Origin: Streptomyces halstedii
GTDB taxonomy: Bacteria; Actinomycetota; Actinomycetes; Streptomycetales; Streptomycetaceae
NCBI GenBank assembly: GCA_000720535.1
Contig: JOAZ01000006.1
Span: 186,001 to 250,000, forward strand
Reading direction: 5' to 3'
DNA length: 64,000 nucleotides
In this document: piece after piece, positions 58,325-64,000 of the stretch
Layout of the letters: the number at the start of each line of letters is the position of its first letter
How positions within the stretch are numbered: position 1 is the stretch's first letter
The notes under the pieces: generated by a model
The model's input: the letters and a program-made list of their open reading frames with translations, nothing else
Told to the model about the DNA's origin: nothing
The model's database searches: none
Position numbers and translations under genes: made by a program

Positions 58325-59461
58325 ATGGCCAGTGTCACGTTCGACAAGGCGTCCCGCGTCTACCCCGGCTCCACGAAGCCGGCCGTGGACCAGCTGGAGA
58401 TCGACATAGCGGACGGCGAGTTCCTCGTCCTCGTCGGTCCTTCCGGTTGTGGCAAGTCGACCTCCCTGCGCATGCTCGCGGGTCTTGAGGACGTCAACGG
58501 CGGTGCGATCCGCATCGGTGACCGCGACGTCACGCACCTGCCGCCGAAGGACCGGGACATCGCCATGGTGTTCCAGAACTACGCGCTCTACCCGCACATG
58601 ACCGTCGCGGACAACATGGGCTTCGCGCTCAAGATCGCCGGTGTGAACAAGACCGACATCCGGGCGAAGGTCGAAGAGGCCGCCAAGATGCTGGACCTCA
58701 CCGACTACCTCGACCGCAAGCCGAAGGCGCTCTCCGGTGGTCAGCGCCAGCGTGTGGCGATGGGCCGTGCCATCGTGCGTGAGCCGCAGGTCTTCCTCAT
58801 GGACGAGCCGCTGTCGAACCTCGACGCGAAGCTCCGTGTCTCGACGCGTACGCAGATCGCCTCCCTGCAGCGCCGCCTCGGCATCACCACCGTGTACGTC
58901 ACCCACGACCAGGTCGAGGCCCTCACCATGGGCGACCGGGTCGCGGTCCTCAAGGACGGTCTGCTCCAGCAGGTCGACTCGCCGCGCAACATGTACGACC
59001 GCCCCGCGAACCTCTTCGTCGCCGGCTTCATCGGCTCGCCCGCCATGAACCTCGTCGAGGTGCCGATCACCGACGGCGGCGTGAAGTTCGGCAACAGCGT
59101 CGTCCCGGTCTCCCGCGCCGCGCTCTCCGCCGCCGCCGACCGTGGCGACCGCACGGTCACCGTCGGCATCCGCCCGGAGCACTTCGACATCGTCGAGCAC
59201 GGTGGCGCCGCCGCCCAGGGTCTCTCCAAGGACTCCGCCGGCGCGCCGGCCGGTCTGGCCGTCTCCGTCAACGTCGTCGAGGAGCTCGGCGCCGACGGTT
59301 ACGTCTACGGTGCCGCGCAGGTCGGTGGCGAGCACAAGGACCTGGTCGTCCGTGTCGGCGGCCGCGCCGTCCCGGAGAAGGGCACCGAGCTGCACGTCGT
59401 CCCGCGCCCGGACGAGCTGCACGTCTTCGCGACCTCGACCGGTGAGCGCCTCACCGCCTGA
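58325..59461 (+). CDS. msiK: Multiple-sugar import ABC ATPase MsiK
   Basis: A 378-residue MalK-type ATPase from ATG 58325, with GGAGGAG upstream. Walker A GPSGCGKST (about 37-45), Q-loop MVFQNYALYPHMTV, signature LSGGQRQRVAMGRA, Walker B VFLMDEPLSNLDAKL, and H-loop VTHDQVEA are intact. The C-terminal TOBE/regulatory domain includes GFIGSPAMNLVEV and VGIRPEHF. MsiK is the shared ATPase for several Streptomyces sugar importers, including cellobiose, maltose and chitobiose systems. It is monocistronic. This fits the orphan binding protein and the cellulase in the same window. Confidence 0.95.
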   Translation: MASVTFDKASRVYPGSTKPAVDQLEIDIADGEFLVLVGPSGCGKSTSLRMLAGLEDVNGGAIRIGDRDVTHLPPKDRDIAMVFQNYALYPHMTVADNMGFALKIAGVNKTDIRAKVEEAAKMLDLTDYLDRKPKALSGGQRQRVAMGRAIVREPQVFLMDEPLSNLDAKLRVSTRTQIASLQRRLGITTVYVTHDQVEALTMGDRVAVLKDGLLQQVDSPRNMYDRPANLFVAGFIGSPAMNLVEVPITDGGVKFGNSVVPVSRAALSAAADRGDRTVTVGIRPEHFDIVEHGGAAAQGLSKDSAGAPAGLAVSVNVVEELGADGYVYGAAQVGGEHKDLVVRVGGRAVPEKGTELHVVPRPDELHVFATSTGERLTA

Positions 59462-59572
59462 TCCGGTCCACCGCCTGATCCGGCTGACCCGGTTCGCCGT
59501 CTGATCCGTCCGATCCGGTCCACCGCTTGTCGGCCCCGACCGGATCGCTCGACAGGCACCGCGCCACTCTGT

Positions 59573-59620
59573 GAACGGCCCCCGCACCCGGCTCGCCCGA
59601 GCCACGTGCGGGGGCCGTTC
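59573..59620 (+). terminator. msiK terminator
   Basis: Perfect 15-bp arms GAACGGCCCCCGCAC / GTGCGGGGGCCGTTC with an inner GGCTCG/CGAGCC hairpin. The 285 bp that follow, to 59905, show no gene. Confidence 0.85.
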
Positions 59621-59905
59621 GCGTGGGGCCTTCACAACGTGCCTCCCCCGGCCTCCCCGTGTCCCCTCGCGCCAGGCCCCCTCCCCCTGCTTACTCGTGC
59701 CAAGCCCTCGCGTGGCCGAAACGGCATCGCCGTGCGGTCGGGTCCGCCAGGCTGTGGCGGGCCGTTGGCGTGGTGCGGGCACTTACGGGTTTCGCCGCCG
59801 ACGGCCGCCGAACCCCGCGATTCCGCGCCATTCCGCCGCTCATGTCAACACCCCATTCGAAAAGGCGCGTCGAACCATCCCCCGGAAGGGTGACGGAATG
59901 TCGCC

Positions 59906-60352
59906 ATGTCATCACCTGCCGCTACGCTCACCTGCGTGACCCACACCGCGCGCCGAATCGGCCGATCCCTCGCTCTCGTACTGCCCGTCGTCATGGTCCT
60001 GTCCGGGACCCTCGCGGTCACCCGCGTGTCGTGGTCGGCGCAGGGCAGTGAGTCCCAGCTGCTGACCGCGGCCTCGGAGACCAGCCTGTCCAAGCAGGCC
60101 GTGGCGCCCGCCCCGCAGGACGTCCTCCGCGACAAGCTCCTCCTGGAGATGCGCGAGAAGGACCCGGGCGTCGCGCTCACCGAGTTGCAGCGCGCCGTCG
60201 AGGGGCGTCCCTCGCTGGCCCGGCACTGCATGTCCATCGCGAAGGCCCTGGGCAAGGCCGCCGTCGAGCAGTACGGCCCGACCCGCGCCCACCGCTTCTC
60301 CCGTCCCGTCTGCGACACCTCGTTCGCCTCCGGCGTCGCGCAGTTCAGCTGA
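59906..60352 (+). CDS. Small exported or membrane-anchored protein, unknown
   Basis: A 148-residue protein from ATG 59906; GTG 59936 (VTHTARRIGRSLALVL) is an alternative start with a TACGCT hexamer just upstream. A signal or anchor segment, LALVLPVVMVLSGTLAV, precedes a helical mature region LRDKLLLEMREKDPGVALTE, LQRAVEGRPSLARHCMSIAK, AVEQYGPTRAHRFSRPVCDT, with two cysteines. I do not recognise the family. The next gene begins 49 bp later on the same strand. Confidence 0.65.
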   Translation: MSSPAATLTCVTHTARRIGRSLALVLPVVMVLSGTLAVTRVSWSAQGSESQLLTAASETSLSKQAVAPAPQDVLRDKLLLEMREKDPGVALTELQRAVEGRPSLARHCMSIAKALGKAAVEQYGPTRAHRFSRPVCDTSFASGVAQFS

Positions 60353-60401
60353 GCGCGGGCTCCGCCGGGCGGGCCACCGGGCACGGCATATCGTGCCTGG
60401 C

Positions 60402-61124
60402 ATGCATACGTATCCGACGCAGGCCGTGATCCTGGCGGGTGGCCAGGGTTCGCGGCTGCGCCCGTACACCGACGACCGCCCCAAGCCGATGGTCGAGATC
60501 CCGGGCACCGGGACCCCGATCATCGGCCATCAGTTGTCCTGGCTGGCCGCCGAGGGCGTCACCGACGCCGTGGTCTCGTGCGGCCATCTCGCCGATGTGC
60601 TCCAGGAGTGGCTGGCGTCGGCCGATCTTCCGTTGCGCGTCACGACCGTCGTCGAGACCGAGCCTCTGGGCCGGGGCGGCGGTCTGAAGTATGCCGCGAC
60701 GCGGCTGCCCGACCCGTCCGAACCCTGGTACGCGACCAACGGTGACATCTGGACCCGGTTCTCCCTGCGCGAGATGGCCGCCTTCCACGCCGAGCGGGAC
60801 GCCACCGCGACGCTCGCCCTCGCCCGCCCCCGCATCCCGTGGGGTGCGGTGGAGACGGACGCCTTCGGGCACATCACCGACTTCATCGAGTCGCCGCCCT
60901 CTCCGTATCTGATCAACGCGGGGGTGTACGTCTTCGCGCCCGCGTTCACGTCGCTGCTGCCGGACCGCGGCGACCATGAGCGGACGACCTTCCCGGGCCT
61001 GGCCCGCGAGCGCCGGCTCGCCGGATATCCGCTGCCGCACGGGGCGTACTGGCGGGCCATCGACACCGCCAAGGACCTCACCGAGGCCGCGAAGGAGCTG
61101 GGCGCCCGCCCCTCGGGCATGTGA
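60402..61124 (+). CDS. NDP-sugar nucleotidyltransferase family protein
   Basis: A 240-residue protein from ATG 60402. The nucleotide-binding signature is AVILAGGQGSRLRPYTDDRP with KPMVEI following, then GTPIIGHQLSWLAAEGVTDA. The metal-binding Asp is in YATNGDIWTRFSL, and INAGVYVFAP and YWRAIDTAKDL complete the pattern. This is a short nucleotidyltransferase of the glucose-1-phosphate or mannose-1-phosphate type without a left-handed beta-helix. The sugar and nucleotide cannot be assigned from sequence. Convergent with the DoxX gene across a strong terminator. Confidence 0.85.
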   Translation: MHTYPTQAVILAGGQGSRLRPYTDDRPKPMVEIPGTGTPIIGHQLSWLAAEGVTDAVVSCGHLADVLQEWLASADLPLRVTTVVETEPLGRGGGLKYAATRLPDPSEPWYATNGDIWTRFSLREMAAFHAERDATATLALARPRIPWGAVETDAFGHITDFIESPPSPYLINAGVYVFAPAFTSLLPDRGDHERTTFPGLARERRLAGYPLPHGAYWRAIDTAKDLTEAAKELGARPSGM

Positions 61125-61208
61125 GGGCACACATACGCGGCACGGCACACCGCCTACGGACCGCGTACGCCTCCGCGTACCACCGCGGCACCGCGACTTC
61201 GCGTACGG

Positions 61209-61252
61209 CCGCGAGGGCGGTCACCGGACGGATCCGGTGACCGCCCTCGCGG
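61209..61252. terminator. Strong bidirectional terminator
   Basis: Perfect 20-bp arms starting CCGCGAGGGCGGTCACCGGA, with a CGGA tetraloop, between converging genes. Confidence 0.9.
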
Positions 61253-61280
61253 TCTTGTGCGGGCCTGTACGGCGCGCGGG

Positions 61281-62882
61281 TCAGCCGAGGAGACCGCCGA
61301 TGGGGTTCTGGCCGGCTCCGCCGGTCGAGCCCTCCTCGGGGGTGCCTCCCTCGTCGGAACCACCGGTGCCACCGCCGGCGCCCGCGCCGCCCGAGGACGT
61401 CGGGCCCGCGCTGCCGGCCGGGGGCTCCTGCGGGGTTGCCTCCTGCGGGGGTTCCTGGCCGGTGCCCTGGGTCATGCTGGGCTGCCCGGCGCTCGTCCCG
61501 GGGGCCCCGCCGGGCTCGCGGACGGTGTCGGACCCCGGGGTGGTGGTCTCGGCGGAGGGCGGGGTGGGGGCGGTGGACGGGGCGACCTCCTCGGGGCGCC
61601 GCTGCTCCGGAGAACGCGAGGGCTTCTTCTCCTTGCCGGAGGACTCGTCCGGCAGCGGCGAACCCGGAAGCTGGTTGGTCGGGTTGCCGTTGGGACCGGG
61701 CACGGTGACGACCTCCGTGGAGCGGACCGCCCCGCCGAGCATCGAGCCGACCAGCAGCGTCAGCCCGACGACCACGGTGGCGACGGCCGCGCCCCGGCGC
61801 AGGACCCGGCGGCGCAGGTCCCAGATCTCCGAGCGCGGTCCGAGCGTGCGCCAGGCCTCGCCGGCGAGGCGCCCGTCGAGGGAGTAGACGGGCGCCCCCG
61901 CGATGACGAGCGGGCTCCAGGCGGCCAGGAAGATGATGTCCGAGGCGTCGTAGGAGGCGGCGTCGCGCCGGCCGACCGTGACGAGGACGGTCGCGGCGAG
62001 CAGCAGACCGAAGGCCGCGGCGACCCGCTGCCAGAGGCCGAGGACGGTCAGGACGCCCACGACGACCTGGAGGAAGGCGACGGAGAGCCCCGTGCCCACG
62101 GGGTGGGTCAGAGCGAAGTCGCGGACGGGCTCGGCGACGGCCCAGGGGTGCAGCGAGGTCAGCCACTTCACCATGGAGCCGCGGTCGCCGTCGTCGAAGT
62201 AGACGGGATCGCAGAGCTTGCCCATGCCGGCGTAGATGGAGATGAAACCGATGAGGACGCGCAACGGGAGCAGGACGACACCGAGGTTCATCCGGCGCCC
62301 GGGGTAGTACGCGTGCCGGACGCTGTCACCGCTCTGCCTGCGCTCCCCGGCGGTGTCGTCGTCGGCCGGGGCGCCCTCGTCGTACAGGTCGCCGGAGGTG
62401 GGCTCGGCGCCGTCATAGGCGCCGACGGCCCGACGCATCGGGGGCAGCAGCGGTCCGGTGCGGGCCCCACCGGGCCGCTGGGGCGCGATGAGTACGGGGT
62501 TGGGCTGGGTCTCCTCCAGGAGCGGGATGACCTGGGTGCCGCCGCCCGTGGCGTCGCCGTAGTCGTCGGCGGGCGCGCGGTCGAGGCGGCCCGCGGTGGA
62601 GTTCCGCACGGCTTGCAGGAGTCCGGTCGCCCCGGTGTCGCCCGGCGCGGACCTGCCGCTCCAGACCACGGGAGCCCGCCTGCGGCCGGGCGCGCCGCTC
62701 ATGGCGGGGATCCTGACCGGTCCGGCGGGGGCCGCGGGGCGCAGACGTGTGCGCTGGCCCGGTGCGAGCTGCACCCGGAAGCTGGCGTGGCTGACGATGA
62801 CCTGGGCGGGGTCGCTGTCCACCTTCGTCATGCTCAGGGCGGGTTGGTCGTCGAACCGAGGCGTTCTGGTGTCCACACTCAT
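61281..62882 (-). CDS. DoxX-family membrane protein with long disordered ends
   Basis: A 533-residue protein from ATG 62882. Residues 1-200 are largely disordered, with Pro, Gly and Arg-rich segments. The DoxX-like membrane domain begins near residue 200 with LGVVLLPLRVLIGFISIYAG, MGKLCDPVYFDD, then VGTGLSVAFLQVVVGVLTVL and FGLLLAATVLVTVG, giving about four to five helices. One further helix lies near residue 370 (VVGLTLLVGSMLGG). The last 150 residues are Pro/Glu/Gly/Ser/Thr-rich. DoxX proteins are linked to redox and thiosulfate processes, but the role here is unknown. Confidence 0.82.
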   Translation of the reverse strand: MSVDTRTPRFDDQPALSMTKVDSDPAQVIVSHASFRVQLAPGQRTRLRPAAPAGPVRIPAMSGAPGRRRAPVVWSGRSAPGDTGATGLLQAVRNSTAGRLDRAPADDYGDATGGGTQVIPLLEETQPNPVLIAPQRPGGARTGPLLPPMRRAVGAYDGAEPTSGDLYDEGAPADDDTAGERRQSGDSVRHAYYPGRRMNLGVVLLPLRVLIGFISIYAGMGKLCDPVYFDDGDRGSMVKWLTSLHPWAVAEPVRDFALTHPVGTGLSVAFLQVVVGVLTVLGLWQRVAAAFGLLLAATVLVTVGRRDAASYDASDIIFLAAWSPLVIAGAPVYSLDGRLAGEAWRTLGPRSEIWDLRRRVLRRGAAVATVVVGLTLLVGSMLGGAVRSTEVVTVPGPNGNPTNQLPGSPLPDESSGKEKKPSRSPEQRRPEEVAPSTAPTPPSAETTTPGSDTVREPGGAPGTSAGQPSMTQGTGQEPPQEATPQEPPAGSAGPTSSGGAGAGGGTGGSDEGGTPEEGSTGGAGQNPIGGLLG

Positions 62883-63424
62883 CTAACCGAGTGACGTGAC
62901 GTTAGGACACTGCCTTGACGCGTCGGAAGTGTCCGAGACCCGTCAACAGCCGGTGACCGTCCCGTACTTCACCGCGCCTTGGCCCCGGATCGTCCCGGAA
63001 CGCCCCGTATCGCCCCTGGACCGGCCCGCGTTCGCGCTCCGGAGCGGCGTGGCATCCGCTCCGGTCCGCCCCGGTGCGGTCACCGTTCGTGTCCGGGGTG
63101 CCCCGCATCCGGTGGACCGGCGCGTGGACGCGGTACGTAGACGGGCTACGCGGACGGGTACGTGGACGAGCATGTGGAGGGGGCGCGCAGGGGCGGCGCC
63201 GGGCGTGCACCGCGCGCGGACGCCTCCGGTCCGGGCGCCGAGGACCGCCGGTCCGGCCGCCGGACACGCCGGACACGCCGGTCCGGCCGCCGTGCGTCCC
63301 GGCGCGCGGGAGAAGCCGACCGGAGCGCCTACAGCGCCCCCGGCCGACCCATGCCTCGCCGAGCCCCGCCGCACGCGGGCGCGCTCCGGCACGCACAGGC
63401 GCCGCCCAGGCACCCGGCCCCCGC
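62883..63424. other. Intergenic region without a recognised gene
   Basis: About 540 bp. It contains the promoter side of the DoxX gene and short direct repeats, for example ACGCGG/TACGTAGACGGG-like units around 63128-63175 and GGACACGCC twice near 63263-63281. No RNA gene or supported coding frame was seen. Confidence 0.5.
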
Positions 63425-64000
63425 TCAGGCGCGGCGGCGCGCCACCTCGTACAGGACGATGCCCGCGGCGACCCCCGCGTTGAGCGATTCGGCGCCGCCC
63501 GGCATGGAGATCCGGACGCGGTAGTCGCACGTCTCGCCGACGAGGCGGCCGAGGCCCTTGCCCTCGCTGCCGATGACGATGACAACCGGGCCGGCCAGCG
63601 CCTCCAGGTCCTCGACCGTGTGTTCGCCGTCGGCGGCGAGGCCGACGACGGTGAGGCCCGCCTTCTGGTAGCCCTCCAGGGCGCGGGTCAGGTTGGTGAC
63701 CCGGGAGACCGGGGTGCGGGCGGCGGTACCGGCCGAGGACTTCCACGCCCCGGCGGTCATCCCGGCGGCGCGGCGCTCGGGCACGACCACGCCGTGGCCG
63801 CCGAACGCGGAGACCGAGCGGACGATCGCCCCCAGGTTGCGCGGGTCGGTGACACCGTCGAGGGCGACGATGAGCGGGTCCTCGTCGTTGTCGTACGCGG
63901 CGGCGGTGAGGTCCTCGGGGTGGGCGTACTCGTACGGCGGGACCTGGAGGACGAGGCCCTGGTGGTTCAGGCCCTTGGTCATCCGGTCCAGCTCGGGGCG
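63425..64000 (-). CDS. rlmB: 23S rRNA (guanosine-2'-O-)-methyltransferase RlmB, N-terminus cut off
   Basis: The frame enters from the right edge, so the N-terminal substrate-binding domain and start codon are outside the window. The SpoU/TrmH catalytic domain is complete: [20 protein letters not shown] (motif 1 with the catalytic Arg), [20 protein letters not shown] (motif 2) and [20 protein letters not shown] (motif 3). The knot-forming family methylates a ribose 2'-OH in 23S rRNA. The closeness of the VPPYEY and [10 protein letters not shown] segments to RlmB/TrmH group 3 supports the name. Confidence 0.9.
   Translation of the reverse strand, partial: RPELDRMTKGLNHQGLVLQVPPYEYAHPEDLTAAAYDNDEDPLIVALDGVTDPRNLGAIVRSVSAFGGHGVVVPERRAAGMTAGAWKSSAGTAARTPVSRVTNLTRALEGYQKAGLTVVGLAADGEHTVEDLEALAGPVVIVIGSEGKGLGRLVGETCDYRVRISMPGGAESLNAGVAAGIVLYEVARRRA

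Overview
The window is a high-GC actinobacterial chromosome segment, almost certainly Streptomyces. The reasons are the strong third-position GC bias, frequent GTG starts and ATGA/GTGA overlaps, apparent leaderless promoters, DasR/CebR-type operators, the gvpOAFGYZJLSK gas-vesicle arrangement, and the msiK, cdgB, groEL2 and otsA/otsB neighbours. From memory the order resembles the S. coelicolor SCO4308-to-SCO4236 interval with local replacements. No alignment was run.

Layout. 1-1.9 kb: 5-oxoprolinase operon pxpA-pxpB-pxpC (pxpC cut by the window edge). 2-4.7 kb: HD hydrolase, MFS exporter, two small overlapping genes. 4.8-8.4 kb: RpiR regulator, murQ and a PTS EIIBC, a MurNAc-recycling unit. 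8.5-13.2 kb: small stress-type proteins, an ArsR-like/MFS pair and a PadR/HAAS pair. 13.3-16.1 kb: a secreted GH9 cellulase with two CebR boxes. 16.3-20.8 kb: groEL2 with CIRCE half-sites, a cold-shock gene, a MoaD/ThiS-like protein, and thrC behind a SAM-I riboswitch. 20.9-25.3 kb: gpgS, otsA, otsB. 25.3-29.9 kb: sugar-binding lipoprotein, nagK-nagA with a dre site, PfkB kinase. 30-41.6 kb: CBM-like membrane protein, cdgB, flavin reductase, arfB, terD, a long decamer repeat, pentapeptide protein, amine oxidase, GNAT, aminoglycoside kinase-like protein, mgtE. 41.9-47.2 kb: a ten-gene gas-vesicle operon behind a perfect 24-bp palindrome.

47.3-58.1 kb is the most unusual part: an integrated island of about 10.7 kb. 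It lies between an intact tRNA-Thr(UGU) gene and a displaced copy of that tRNA's 3' part, with a 41-bp identical core repeat. By eye its GC is lower than its surroundings. It carries an XRE-type HTH fused to an Eco29kI-like GIY-YIG endonuclease, a second Eco29kI-like enzyme, a third GIY-YIG nuclease, a C5 cytosine methyltransferase, a Vsr endonuclease with an N-terminal extension, an AbrB-like protein, an unrecognised 831-residue protein, and nested insertion sequences. No integrase is visible. I read it as a compound restriction-modification/defence island.

58.1-64 kb returns to core genes: msiK (with a dre-like site), a small exported protein, a sugar nucleotidyltransferase, a DoxX-family membrane protein and rlmB (cut by the window edge).

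How the parts connect. Amino-sugar and polysaccharide use is a theme. The PTS and MurQ would yield GlcNAc-6-P, NagK makes GlcNAc-6-P from GlcNAc, NagA deacetylates it, and MsiK could energise importers for GlcNAc and cello-oligosaccharides released by the GH9 enzyme. DasR-type sites lie at nagK and msiK, and CebR-type sites at the cellulase. All functions are inferred from sequence reading without database searches.
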